A program made the translations under genes and the position numbers. From the NCBI RefSeq assembly GCF_000337595.1, contig NZ_AOIL01000054.1, forward strand, positions 21,268-68,481: a stretch of 47,214 nt of DNA, written 5' to 3'. Origin of the DNA: Natrialba taiwanensis DSM 12281. Its GTDB lineage: Archaea; Halobacteriota; Halobacteria; Halobacteriales; Natrialbaceae. Below the pieces are notes generated by a model, which was not told the DNA's origin, made no database searches, and saw only the letters and a program-made list of their open reading frames with translations. Position 1 is the first letter of the stretch. Each line of letters starts with the position of its first letter. Below, in pieces: positions 1-8,545 of this stretch.

Positions 1-1
1 C

Positions 2-121
2 ACGGTCGGTCTCGCGAGTGCGGGCGTAGTAGCACTTTCGCGGGCAGTAGGCGGCGGTTCGGAGGTCACTGAACGTGACGGGAGGACGGGTCACGACCGG
101 TTTGGGCGCGGCTTCCTATAA
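2..121 (+). CDS. Possible C-terminal end of a membrane protein (partial)
   Basis: The window opens inside a reading frame of 39 codons that runs to a TAA at 119-121. It begins with a hydrophobic, Gly/Ala/Val-rich stretch like the last part of a transmembrane helix and then turns polar. No family can be named from so little sequence. It would be the 3' end of a gene that starts to the left of the window. The opposite strand shows no better candidate, but coding status is uncertain. Confidence 0.35.
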   Translation, partial: TVGLASAGVVALSRAVGGGSEVTERDGRTGHDRFGRGFL

Positions 122-191
122 AAACTGTAGCAGCCGATCGCAGTGGAGAAGATTCCTCACCCGGCGGATTCTGCGGGATAGACGGACCCGC

Positions 192-782
192 TTAGAAGTC
201 GACGTCCGTCTCCATTCCCTCGGTCGCGTCTTCGAGGCCGTCCTCGCGGACGTCGGTCGCCATCTGCGCCGAGAGGTCGGCGTCGGCGAGGATGCTGTCG
301 AACTCCTCGCGGTAGCGGTCGTTAGCCGCACGAGATTCGTCTTTGGCCGCGGCGACGCGTCGGAACCGACGGATTTCGGCCGCCGTAACGTCGTACTCCT
401 CGGCGAGCGTTTCGTCGTCTTCCTCGCGGTCCCGGATCGCGACGAGGTCGACTTCGTCGGCATCGCCCTCGCCGACGAGATGCAGCGCCATGCGGGCCTC
501 GAAGACCGTTTCGGCGTCGCTTCCGAGGTCGGCCGCGATGGTCGCGTCGTCCCGTCCGTCGTAGAATCCGTTCGCGACCGCGATCAGTTCCTCGTCTTCG
601 AAGGGCGTTTCGAACTCGTATCGCTCGCGCAGCTGTGTGACGACGCTCTCGAGGCGCTCGTCGTCGGACCGTTCGTCCCGTTCGAGCGAGCCGCGGGTGT
701 CTTCTTGGGATTCGGTGATGGTCTCTTCCCCGTCGGTAACGTCGGTGAAGATGTCCCGGAGTTCTTCGGTTTTGTCGTTCAT
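192..782 (-). CDS. Haloarchaeal acidic protein, conditioned medium-induced protein 4-like
   Basis: This 196-aa, very acidic soluble protein has no membrane segment. I recognise it tentatively as the haloarchaeal family annotated 'conditioned medium-induced protein 4', whose biochemical role is unknown. Residues about 40-150 hold two helix-turn-helix-like alpha-helical stretches (one around the DDATIAADLGSDAETV segment, a second around EYDVTAAEIRRFRR), which could bind DNA; that is inference. The start at 782 is supported by a TATA box (TTAAATA on the minus strand) about 28 nt upstream, typical of a leaderless transcript. It is transcribed divergently from the Fe-S oxidoreductase gene, with a 180-bp shared upstream region. 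Confidence 0.75.
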   Translation of the reverse strand: MNDKTEELRDIFTDVTDGEETITESQEDTRGSLERDERSDDERLESVVTQLRERYEFETPFEDEELIAVANGFYDGRDDATIAADLGSDAETVFEARMALHLVGEGDADEVDLVAIRDREEDDETLAEEYDVTAAEIRRFRRVAAAKDESRAANDRYREEFDSILADADLSAQMATDVREDGLEDATEGMETDVDF

Positions 783-806
783 GAGTGGACACTCCCGACG
801 GGCGGC

Positions 807-813
807 TATTTAA
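807..813 (-). promoter_or_regulatory. TATA box of the 196-aa protein gene
   Basis: TTAAATA on the minus strand is centred 28 nt before the ATG at 782. This is the spacing of a haloarchaeal TATA box for a leaderless mRNA. Confidence 0.6.
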
Positions 814-931
814 GGCTGTTGCCAGATGGCGGTGGGCGCAAATCCAACATCGACAACGATTATAAACTTGAAAACTCGACTACTATTTCCGCAAGACGGC
901 GGAGAGATCGCCTGTCGTGCGGTGTGGCAAG

Positions 932-937
932 AATTAA
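932..937 (+). promoter_or_regulatory. TATA-like element of the Fe-S oxidoreductase gene
   Basis: AATTAA is centred 28 nt before the ATG at 963. It supports that start rather than the much longer upstream open frame, which would cover the promoter and read antisense through the neighbouring gene. Confidence 0.45.
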
Positions 938-962
938 GTCACGCCCCACCCCGTGGTTGAAC

Positions 963-3215
963 ATGAACACCATAGCACAGGCGGCCGAAGGAAGGGAGAC
1001 CTACCTGGGGATCAGCGACGTTGGCTACGTCCTGTTCTATCTCCTCGTGGCGATCGCCGTCACCGTTTTCGCCTACGGCGTCTATCAGCGCGTCCGGCGG
1101 TACACGCAGGGTGACGACGATCCCTTCGATCGCGTCTCCGACCTGTCGAATCGCGTCGTGAGTAGCGCCAAGATCGTGCTCTCGAACGAGAAACAGTTCA
1201 ACAGGGACCTCTACGGCGGGTTGATGCACTCGTTTATTCTCTGGGGATTCCTGACGCTGTTTATCGCGACGTCGATCATCGTCGTCGAACAGTACGGCAC
1301 CGAGATATTCCTCGGAATCGTCTTCTGGGAGGGCGACTTCTATCTGGCCTACCAGTTCATCGTCGACGCGATGGGGCTGCTGTTCGTCGTCGGCATCGGG
1401 ATGGCGCTCTACCGGCGCTACTGGGTGCGGAACCACCGTCTCTGGGGTCGTCACACCTCGAACGAGGACGACATTTTCATCTGGACGCTGTTCGGCCTCG
1501 GCCTCGGCGGCTTTCTTCTTGAGGGCGCGCGGATCTACGTGACCGGCATGCCGGACCACGAAATCGTGAGCTTCGTCGGCTACGGCATCGCGATGGTCCT
1601 GCAGGCGATCGACCTACCGACCAGCGGTGCTGCGCTCGAACCGGCGACCTACGCCGCCGGCGACTACTTCGGCGCGAACGCCGAGACGCTCCACTGGGCG
1701 TTCTGGTGGGGCCACTCGCTGCTTGCCCTCTTTTTCATCGCGTGGATTCCCTACGCCAAGCCGTTCCACATGCTCTCGTCGTTCGCGAACGTCATCACGC
1801 GCGACGAGAAAGCCGGTAAGCGCCTGCCGAACGTCCCGTCGGACTTAGACGCGACGAACGCCGAGTCCATCGACGACTTCACCTGGAAGGAAATCCTGGA
1901 CCAGGACGCCTGTACCAAGTGCGGTCGCTGTTCGTCGGTCTGTCCCGCCAAGGCGTCCGACCGCCCGCTCGACCCGCGAAACGTCATCCTCGACCTGAAG
2001 AAATACCGCGAAGAACTCGACGCCGGCGGCGAGGAGAAACCGATCATCGCCGACGGGGGTGCCGCGAGCGCAGCGAGGGGCACGTCGTCGGACGGGCCGT
2101 CCGACGGAAGTACGAGCGTCATCAACACGGAGACCATGGAATCCTGTATGGCCTGTATGGCTTGCATGGACGCCTGTCCGGTTGAAATCGAGCACCTCCA
2201 GTCCTTTACCCGGCTCAACCGCCAGATGACCGACCAGGGCGACGTGTCCTCGTCCATGCAGGACGTCTTCCAGAACGTCATGCAGGACGGCAACACCTTC
2301 GGCGACTCGCCCCGCGACCGCGCCGACTGGGCCGACGACCTCGAGTTCGATGTCGCCGACGCCCGCGAGGAGGAAGTCGACTACCTCTGGTACGTCGGCG
2401 ATTACCCGAGCTACGACGAGCGCAACAAGCAGGTCGCCCGCTCGCTGGCGACCATCTTACAGGAAGCCGACGTGAGCTTCGGCATCCTCTTCGAGGACGA
2501 GAAATACGACGGCAACGACATCCGCCGCGTCGGCGAGGAGTTCCTCTACGTCGAACTCGCCGGCCACCACGTCGAGACCTGGGAGGACTGCGAGTTCGAC
2601 AAAATCGTCTGTACCGACCCACACTCCTACAACACCTTCAAGAACGAGTATCCGGAGGTCGACTTCGAGGAGTTCGCCGACGACCCGATGATGCCCTTTG
2701 ACTACACCGACGAGTGGAACGCAGACGGCGAGATTGACGTGCTCCACTGGACCCAAGCCGTCGAAGAACTGGTCACCGAGGGCCGACTCGACCTCGACGG
2801 CACCGAACTCGACTACACCGTCACCTACCACGATCCGTGTCACCTCGGCCGGTACAACGACGAGTACGAGGCCCCGCGCGAACTCATCCGCGCCACCGGC
2901 TGTGAACTCGACGAGATGCCGCGCAACCGCGCGAACTCGTTCTGTTGTGGCGGCGGCGGTGGCGGCCTCTGGATGGACTTCGAAGAAGAGCCGAAGCCGA
3001 GCGAGGAGCGCATCCGCGAAGCCTTAGAGGACACCGACGCCGGTGCCGGCGTCGAGAAGTTCGTCGTCGCCTGCCCGATGTGCATGACGATGTACGAAGA
3101 CGGCCGCAAGACCGGCGGCTACGAGGACGACATCGAGGTCGTCGACGTGGCTGAACTCGTCGTCGAGGCGATCGGTGCCGAGGACGAGGCGAACCTCGAA
3201 ATCGCGGCGGACTGA
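963..3215 (+). CDS. Membrane-bound HdrD-like (Fe-S) oxidoreductase with NarI-like N-terminus
   Basis: This 750-aa protein has about six hydrophobic helices in residues 15-280, resembling the cytochrome b domain of nitrate reductase gamma/HdrE. Two 4Fe-4S motifs follow (CTKCGRCSSVCP near residue 315 and CMACMACMDACP near 394). The C-terminal half is of the heterodisulfide reductase D/GlpC cysteine-rich (CCG) type, with HDPCHLGRY near 622, a CCGGGGGG stretch near 660 and CPMC near 703. The family moves electrons between the membrane quinone pool and a soluble partner. In other organisms the same architecture serves as an electron-transfer-flavoprotein:quinone oxidoreductase, which is the likeliest role here because haloarchaea have no methanogenic heterodisulfide cycle. 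No ETF genes are in the window. The open frame extends far upstream, but the ATG at 963 fits the TATA box and the first membrane helix. Confidence 0.85.
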   Translation: MNTIAQAAEGRETYLGISDVGYVLFYLLVAIAVTVFAYGVYQRVRRYTQGDDDPFDRVSDLSNRVVSSAKIVLSNEKQFNRDLYGGLMHSFILWGFLTLFIATSIIVVEQYGTEIFLGIVFWEGDFYLAYQFIVDAMGLLFVVGIGMALYRRYWVRNHRLWGRHTSNEDDIFIWTLFGLGLGGFLLEGARIYVTGMPDHEIVSFVGYGIAMVLQAIDLPTSGAALEPATYAAGDYFGANAETLHWAFWWGHSLLALFFIAWIPYAKPFHMLSSFANVITRDEKAGKRLPNVPSDLDATNAESIDDFTWKEILDQDACTKCGRCSSVCPAKASDRPLDPRNVILDLKKYREELDAGGEEKPIIADGGAASAARGTSSDGPSDGSTSVINTETMESCMACMACMDACPVEIEHLQSFTRLNRQMTDQGDVSSSMQDVFQNVMQDGNTFGDSPRDRADWADDLEFDVADAREEEVDYLWYVGDYPSYDERNKQVARSLATILQEADVSFGILFEDEKYDGNDIRRVGEEFLYVELAGHHVETWEDCEFDKIVCTDPHSYNTFKNEYPEVDFEEFADDPMMPFDYTDEWNADGEIDVLHWTQAVEELVTEGRLDLDGTELDYTVTYHDPCHLGRYNDEYEAPRELIRATGCELDEMPRNRANSFCCGGGGGGLWMDFEEEPKPSEERIREALEDTDAGAGVEKFVVACPMCMTMYEDGRKTGGYEDDIEVVDVAELVVEAIGAEDEANLEIAAD

Positions 3216-3317
3216 GCGGATACTGCGTTCTTTTCAGCGATTCATCCATGTCTGTGGTTCGTTCGGAGCGACGGCTCTTGGATCGACTGTCACCGAATCA
3301 TCGTCGCTGTGCGGTCG

Positions 3318-5234
3318 CTATGGCTCGTCTCCAGTGTTCGCCGGCAGGGTAAACACGAACGTTGCCCCGTCGCCAGGCTCCGACTCGACCCAGATTTCGC
3401 CACCGTGGCGTTCGACGATTCGTTGTGTCAGTGCCAGCCCGAGCCCGGTGCCGCTGTGTTCGGTCCGGTCGTGAAGCCGCTGGAACACCTGAAAGATTCG
3501 GTCGGCATCGTCCGGATCGATCCCGAGCCCGCTATCGGCGACTGCGAGCCGCCACATCGATCCGTCCCGCTCGGCCGAAATTTCGACGGCAGGCGGCTCG
3601 TCGCCGCTGTACTCGATCGCGTTACTCAAAAGGTTCTGGAACACCTGTCGGAGTTGGCTCCGATCACCGCTCACACGCGGCAACTCCTCGGCACTGATTT
3701 CCGCGTTCGACTCGTCGATTTGCAGCTGCAAATCGTCGACGACGTCCTCGAGAACACGATCGAGTGCGACCGGTTCGAACGTCTCGCCTTGCGTCTCGAC
3801 CCGTGAGTACTCGAGCAGCCCATCGATCATCTCGCGCATCCGCTCGGCCCCGTCGACGGCGAACTCGATGAACTCCTCGCCGTCCGTATCGAGTTCGTCG
3901 CTGTATCGTTGTTCGATGAGTTGCAGGTAGCTGCTTACCATTCGAAGCGGTTCCTGCAGGTCGTGCGAGGCGGCATAGGCGAACTGTTCGAGCCGCTCGT
4001 TGGATGCTTCGAGTTTCCGGCGTTGTTCCGTTCGTGTCGTAATATCCCGCCCGATTCCCGCAAGCACCGGATTTCCCGCAGGATCCTCGAGTGCAGCGGC
4101 GATGAACTCGTATGGAACGTGCGTGCCGTCTTTCGTGAGTAAGTCCGCTTCAACGCGGGCGTGTCCGGTTTCGAATACCTCTTCGATCGTGTTCGTAATC
4201 GACTCGTGGTCGTCCTCGTTGAAGAACTCCAGTGCGTGCATCGACGCTATTTCTTCGTCGGTGTATCCCGTGATCTCACAGACACGCTGGTTCCACCGCT
4301 GAAGGGACACGTCCGCGTCGACGACGTAGAACACGTCGTCGATTGCGTTCAAAATGTCGTCCGTATACTCTTTGTACTGGTTGAGTTGGCGTTCGCGATC
4401 GCGGAGTGCGTACTCGGCCTCTTTCCGCGGTGAGATGTCTCGGAACAGCCCGACGAAGTAGCGATCCTCGTCGAAGAAAAAGTCGTTCAACGAGATACCG
4501 AGCAGGACTTCGTGCCCCGATTTGTGCTGGCCGGGCAGTTCGACGTACTCCCAGTCGATGTGTCGGTCTCCGGTTTCGAGATAGCGGTTGAGTGCTTGCA
4601 GGTGTGCCTTGCGGAGCCGTTCCGGGATAATACTGAGTTTGCTGCTCCCGACGAGTTCGTGTGGCGTGTAGCCGAGGATCCGCTCGACGGCAGGGTTTGC
4701 GTACTGAATCTTACTGTCCGTATCGAGGACAATGATCCCGTCGGACAGTGCGTCGGCGAGGGCGGCGAAGGCTTTTGCCGGCGCTGTTTCCGTGCCGTGG
4801 GGGCCGCTCCATTCGGGACGGGAAGCCGCCATCGATGGCGGTTCCGAACGGTGATGAAGCGTCCCGATGATCCCGTCATCCGTGTCGGGAGAGGATCGGT
4901 TGAAATAGCCGTCAAAAACGGCCGTGTCGCCGTTTGCGGTCGTTATCGTGACCGGGACTGTGATCGCCGTAGTCGCGTTCGTGGCTCTCGGGTCACCGCC
5001 TAGAACGGCTTCCAGTCGCTCGGGAACCGTCGGGAGGAGTGATTGCAGTGATCTCCCGCGGAGCGTTTCGGGGGTGTATCCCGTTTGCTCGGCGAACGTG
5101 TCGGTTGCAGTGATGATCTCGCCGCTCTGGGTCAGTTGGACGACTGCGACATCTGCTTGCGCCAACAGCGATGCTAGTTCTCGCGGGACCATCAAATTGC
5201 CATCTAACGGGGACCGATCGCCGGAACGGGTCAC
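3318..5234 (-). CDS. Sensor histidine kinase with three PAS domains
   Basis: This 638-aa protein has no transmembrane segment, so it is probably a cytosolic sensor. Three PAS domains follow one another (about residues 15-130, 155-270 and 285-400). Next come a HisKA dimerisation helix with the phospho-acceptor His near residue 424 in AASHDLQEP, and a HATPase_c domain with the N box (FQNLLSNAIEYSG), DSGLGI and the G2 motif GTGLGLAL. It would autophosphorylate and pass phosphate to a response regulator, but no receiver-domain gene lies nearby, as is common in haloarchaea. The signal is unknown. The start at 5234 sits about 27 nt below a TATA box. An internal ATG 14 codons later is the alternative. 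The gene is monocistronic and divergent from the YbjQ-family gene. Confidence 0.9.
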   Translation of the reverse strand: MTRSGDRSPLDGNLMVPRELASLLAQADVAVVQLTQSGEIITATDTFAEQTGYTPETLRGRSLQSLLPTVPERLEAVLGGDPRATNATTAITVPVTITTANGDTAVFDGYFNRSSPDTDDGIIGTLHHRSEPPSMAASRPEWSGPHGTETAPAKAFAALADALSDGIIVLDTDSKIQYANPAVERILGYTPHELVGSSKLSIIPERLRKAHLQALNRYLETGDRHIDWEYVELPGQHKSGHEVLLGISLNDFFFDEDRYFVGLFRDISPRKEAEYALRDRERQLNQYKEYTDDILNAIDDVFYVVDADVSLQRWNQRVCEITGYTDEEIASMHALEFFNEDDHESITNTIEEVFETGHARVEADLLTKDGTHVPYEFIAAALEDPAGNPVLAGIGRDITTRTEQRRKLEASNERLEQFAYAASHDLQEPLRMVSSYLQLIEQRYSDELDTDGEEFIEFAVDGAERMREMIDGLLEYSRVETQGETFEPVALDRVLEDVVDDLQLQIDESNAEISAEELPRVSGDRSQLRQVFQNLLSNAIEYSGDEPPAVEISAERDGSMWRLAVADSGLGIDPDDADRIFQVFQRLHDRTEHSGTGLGLALTQRIVERHGGEIWVESEPGDGATFVFTLPANTGDEP

Positions 5235-5255
5235 GAATGCGTTACCGGGGTGACG

Positions 5256-5266
5256 ATAATAAATTA
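5256..5266 (-). promoter_or_regulatory. TATA box of the histidine kinase gene
   Basis: The AT-rich element TAATTTATTAT on the minus strand is centred about 27 nt before the ATG at 5234. Confidence 0.55.
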
Positions 5267-5366
5267 CACTATCGCCATATAGTTCGGACTCGCAGACGTT
5301 TCAATTACATTGTCTTTCACTCTATTGGACAGTATCGGCGCCGATTTCGATGACTGCCCCACGAAG

Positions 5367-5372
5367 TTTATA
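5367..5372 (+). promoter_or_regulatory. TATA box of the YbjQ-family gene
   Basis: TTTATA is centred 27 nt upstream of the ATG at 5397, consistent with a leaderless transcript. Confidence 0.6.
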
Positions 5373-5396
5373 GTAATCCGATGAGACCGAGTCGGT

Positions 5397-5726
5397 ATGG
5401 ACGACATCACGATCGCCACAACGGACGAACTGGATGGACGAGAAGTAACCGAGTACTGCGGGATCGTTACGGGCGAGGCGGTCATCGGCGCGAACGTCGT
5501 GAGCGACATCGCCGCGGGCATTCGAGACGTCGTCGGCGGCCGGAGCGGGTCGTACGAGCGGAAAATCGAAACGGGCCGCGAAGAAGCGATCGCAGACATC
5601 CGCGAAGAAGCAGCCGATCTCGGCGCTGACGCCGTCATCGGGGCCACCTTCGACTACGAAGAGATGGCAGAGGGCATGCTGTGGGTCAATCTGTCGGGAA
5701 CCGCCGTCAAAACGCGCCGTCGATAG
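5397..5726 (+). CDS. YbjQ/UPF0145 family protein (putative heavy-metal-binding domain)
   Basis: This 109-aa single-domain protein covers the full YbjQ (UPF0145) family. It has the expected pattern: an N-terminal strand, the conserved EYCGIVTGEAVIGANVV segment, a helix with Y-E-R, then AADLGADAVIGATFDY and a C-terminal strand with the SGTAVK ending. The family forms pentamers in solved structures and is often labelled 'heavy-metal-binding', but its cellular function is not established. It is monocistronic with its own TATA box and lies tail-to-tail with leuS, 32 nt away. Confidence 0.9.
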   Translation: MDDITIATTDELDGREVTEYCGIVTGEAVIGANVVSDIAAGIRDVVGGRSGSYERKIETGREEAIADIREEAADLGADAVIGATFDYEEMAEGMLWVNLSGTAVKTRRR

Positions 5727-5758
5727 CGACCGCCGATAGAACCTCGAACCCGCGGTAC

Positions 5759-8407
5759 TCAGTCCTCGATTTCGATCGCCGGCCGCCCCGGCGCTGCGTT
5801 CTTGCGTACGCTTTCATCGACCTCGTCGGCGTGAACGACCGAAACGGGTGCGTCGAACTCGCGTTCTACCAGCCAGGCTGCAGACTCGAGGGCGTCGTGT
5901 TCGTCCTCGGGCCCGAGCGTCATCGACAGCGCTTCGCGCTCCGCCTGCAGGTCCTGTCCGTAGTCGGCCGCCACGTCACCCTGTTCGCGGATGTGCGATT
6001 CGCTCATGAGTTCGCCGATCAGGTTGTCGGCGTCGCTCTCGATGGCAATCTCGAGGGCGTCGTACTTCCAGGTCGGTGCGACGACAACCTCGATCGCGTC
6101 GGGATCTTCGATGCCGGCCACGTCGATGATGTCTCGAACGTCCTCGCGTGTGTTCTCGACCAACTGCCGGCGCTTGTTGACGTGTTCGCGGTCGACGCTC
6201 GCGGTCGGCCACGGCGCGTCCACGACGAACTCGTCGGTGCCGAGTTCAGCGTACAGTTCCTCGGCCAGGTGGGGCGTGACGGGTGCGAGTAGTCGTACGA
6301 CGGCAGCAAGGCCGCGCTCGTAGGTTTCGGCGTGGGGTTCCGTGTGACTGGCGTAGTTCCGTAGCGTCCGCGTCAGATCCTGCGTTTCCCGCAGCGCACG
6401 GTTGAACGTCAGGTCGTCGTACTTGTCGCCGGCGATGGCGATCGTCGCGTCGATCTCGTTTGCGACGTATCGCGCGATAGCGTCTTTCTCGCCGTCGGGT
6501 TCGTTCGAAACGAAGTCCTCGACCAGTTCCTTCAGTCGTGCGAGGAACGCGTTCGTCGACCGCACGCCCTCCTCGCTCCAGTCGAAGTCGCGTTCGGGCT
6601 GGGCGGCCTGCATCATGAACAGCCGCGCGGTATCCGCGCCGTATTCCTCGACGATCCGCTGCGGTGAGACGACGTTGCCCTTCGACTTGGACATCTTCTC
6701 GCCCTCCAGTTGGACCATCCCCTGGGCCAGCAGGTTCGTGAACGGTTCGCGGTGTTCCAGCCCCTCGTGGTCGGCCAGCACCTTCGTGAAAAAGCGCGAG
6801 TAAAGCAGGTGCATCACAGCGTGTTCGATGCCGCCGACGTACTGATCGACCGGCATCCAGTCGTTGGCCTGCTCGCGGTCGAACGGCGCGTCTTCCATGC
6901 CCGGCGAGACGTACCGCAGGAAGTACCACGAGGAGTCGACGAAGGTGTCCATCGTGTCCGTCTCGCGTTCAGCCGGTCCGCCGCAGTCGGGACAGATCGT
7001 TTCTTTCCACTCCTCGGCGGCGTCCAGCGGGTTCCCGGTCGTGTTGATGAACTCCGGGAGCTCGACCGGCAGGTCCTCGTCGGGAACCAGCACGGGGCCG
7101 CAGTCCTCGCAGTGGACGACCGGAATCGGCGTCCCCCAGTAGCGCTGCCGGGAGATGCCCCAGTCGCGCAGCTGGTACTGTGTGGCCTCTTCGGCGCTCT
7201 CGATGTCCTCGGTCAGGCGCTCGCGGGCCGCTTCACTCTCGAGGCCGGAGTACTCGCCCGAGTTCACCAGGACGCCGTCCTCGGTGAACGCGTCCTCGCT
7301 CACGTCGGGGATCGTCGGTTCCTCGCCCTCGGCGGGTTCGGGTGCGATAACGGGAACGATCTCCTCGCCAACCTTCTCCGCGAAGGCGTGGTCCCGCTCG
7401 TCGTGGCCGGGGACGGCCATCAGCGCGCCCGTCCCGACATCCGAGAGGACGAAGTCGGCGACGTAGACCGGGATCTCCTCGCCCGTGGCGGGGTTCGTGG
7501 CCGTCAGGTCCGTCGGGACGCCGTTCGGTTCGTCGCCCTCTGGGTCGGCCTCGTGCTCGATGAACTCGCGGACAGTGTCATCTTCCGCGGCCAACTCCTC
7601 GCTGATCGGGTGATCGGGCGCGAGCGCGAAGAACGTCGCCCCGTGGATGGTGTCGATTCGGGTCGTGAAGGCCGTCACTGGACCGTGGTCTTCGATTTCG
7701 AAGTCCACCTCGGCACCGTACTGGCGGCCGATCCAGTTGCGTTGCATCTGGCGAACCGAGTTCGGCCAGCCCTCGAGGTCGTCGATATCCTCGAGCAGTT
7801 CGTCCGCGTACTCGGTGATTTTCAGGAACCACTGTTCGAGTTCGCGTTGCTCGACGGGGGTGTCACAGCGCCAGCAGAGTTCGGCCTCGCCTTCGACCTG
7901 TTCGTCGGCGAGGACGGTCTCGCAGTGTGGACACCAGTTGACTTCGGCGTCGCGGCGTTCGACGAGGTCTTCGTCGTGGAACCGGGAGAAGAGCCACTGG
8001 TTCCACTGGTAGTACTCTGGTGTGCAGGTAGTGATTTCGCGCTCCCAGTCGTAGCCAAAGCCCATCGCCTGCATCTGGTCGCGCATCGTGTCGATGCAGT
8101 CGATAGTCCAGTCGCGGGGGTTCGTATCGCGTTCTTTGGCGGCGTTTTCCGCGGGGAGACCGAAGGCGTCCCAGCCCATCGGGTGGAGTACGTCGTCGCC
8201 GCACATTCGACGGTATCGGGCGTAGGCGTCCGTAATCGTGTAGTTTCGGACGTGGCCCATGTGGAGTTTCCCGGACGGGTACGGATACATGCCGAGGACG
8301 TACGTCGGATCGTCGACGTCGTCCGGCGTCCGATACGCGTCCGCGTCGTCCCACGCGGCCTGCCAGCGTTGCTCGACTGCTGCGTGGTCGTATCCCGCGT
8401 CGCTCAT
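5759..8407 (-). CDS. leuS: Leucyl-tRNA synthetase, bacterial-type catalytic core
   Basis: This 882-aa class I synthetase charges tRNA-Leu. The HIGH signature is HMGH near residue 50 in YPYPSGKLHMGH, followed by the bacterial-type MGWDAFGLPAENAA. A zinc knuckle (CPHC...CWRC) lies near 165-185. The CP1 editing domain carries the threonine-rich TTRIDT motif and GTGALMAVPGHDERD. A second zinc pair (CEDC, CPDC) lies near 430-470, and KMSKS is near 571. The last ~130 residues do not match the usual bacterial end. They resemble the C-terminus of the neighbouring archaeal-type LeuRS, with VRDII, REFDA and a terminal RPAI. Chimeric LeuRS of this kind is known from Natrialba magadii. A TATA box lies about 31 nt upstream. 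It is transcribed in the same direction as the second LeuRS, but with its own promoter. Confidence 0.95.
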   Translation of the reverse strand: MSDAGYDHAAVEQRWQAAWDDADAYRTPDDVDDPTYVLGMYPYPSGKLHMGHVRNYTITDAYARYRRMCGDDVLHPMGWDAFGLPAENAAKERDTNPRDWTIDCIDTMRDQMQAMGFGYDWEREITTCTPEYYQWNQWLFSRFHDEDLVERRDAEVNWCPHCETVLADEQVEGEAELCWRCDTPVEQRELEQWFLKITEYADELLEDIDDLEGWPNSVRQMQRNWIGRQYGAEVDFEIEDHGPVTAFTTRIDTIHGATFFALAPDHPISEELAAEDDTVREFIEHEADPEGDEPNGVPTDLTATNPATGEEIPVYVADFVLSDVGTGALMAVPGHDERDHAFAEKVGEEIVPVIAPEPAEGEEPTIPDVSEDAFTEDGVLVNSGEYSGLESEAARERLTEDIESAEEATQYQLRDWGISRQRYWGTPIPVVHCEDCGPVLVPDEDLPVELPEFINTTGNPLDAAEEWKETICPDCGGPAERETDTMDTFVDSSWYFLRYVSPGMEDAPFDREQANDWMPVDQYVGGIEHAVMHLLYSRFFTKVLADHEGLEHREPFTNLLAQGMVQLEGEKMSKSKGNVVSPQRIVEEYGADTARLFMMQAAQPERDFDWSEEGVRSTNAFLARLKELVEDFVSNEPDGEKDAIARYVANEIDATIAIAGDKYDDLTFNRALRETQDLTRTLRNYASHTEPHAETYERGLAAVVRLLAPVTPHLAEELYAELGTDEFVVDAPWPTASVDREHVNKRRQLVENTREDVRDIIDVAGIEDPDAIEVVVAPTWKYDALEIAIESDADNLIGELMSESHIREQGDVAADYGQDLQAEREALSMTLGPEDEHDALESAAWLVEREFDAPVSVVHADEVDESVRKNAAPGRPAIEIED

Positions 8408-8433
8408 TAGGTGGGTGTGGGGGCGACGCCACC

Positions 8434-8442
8434 CTATATTTT
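8434..8442 (-). promoter_or_regulatory. TATA box of the bacterial-type leuS
   Basis: AAAATATAG on the minus strand is centred about 31 nt before the ATG at 8407. It indicates that this gene can be transcribed independently of the upstream leuS paralogue. Confidence 0.6.
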
Positions 8443-8545
8443 CGCATTACCGTTCGACGTGGTCCGAAGAAACAGCCGTCGTGCCACCTGGCCATCATCG
8501 TTGTCGAAACTGGCCGTATTCAACCGAGCTGACCGGCAACTGGCG

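Noticed and set aside
75-962. Long in-frame extension of the Fe-S oxidoreductase gene
   Set aside because: It runs antisense through the 196-aa protein gene, covers the promoter and has a composition unlike the protein proper. The ATG at 963 fits the TATA-like element and the first membrane helix.
6710-8410. 566-codon open frame opposite leuS
   Set aside because: It is antisense to a secure leuS gene. Long antisense frames are expected in GC-rich haloarchaeal DNA because of strong third-position bias, and this one has no family match.
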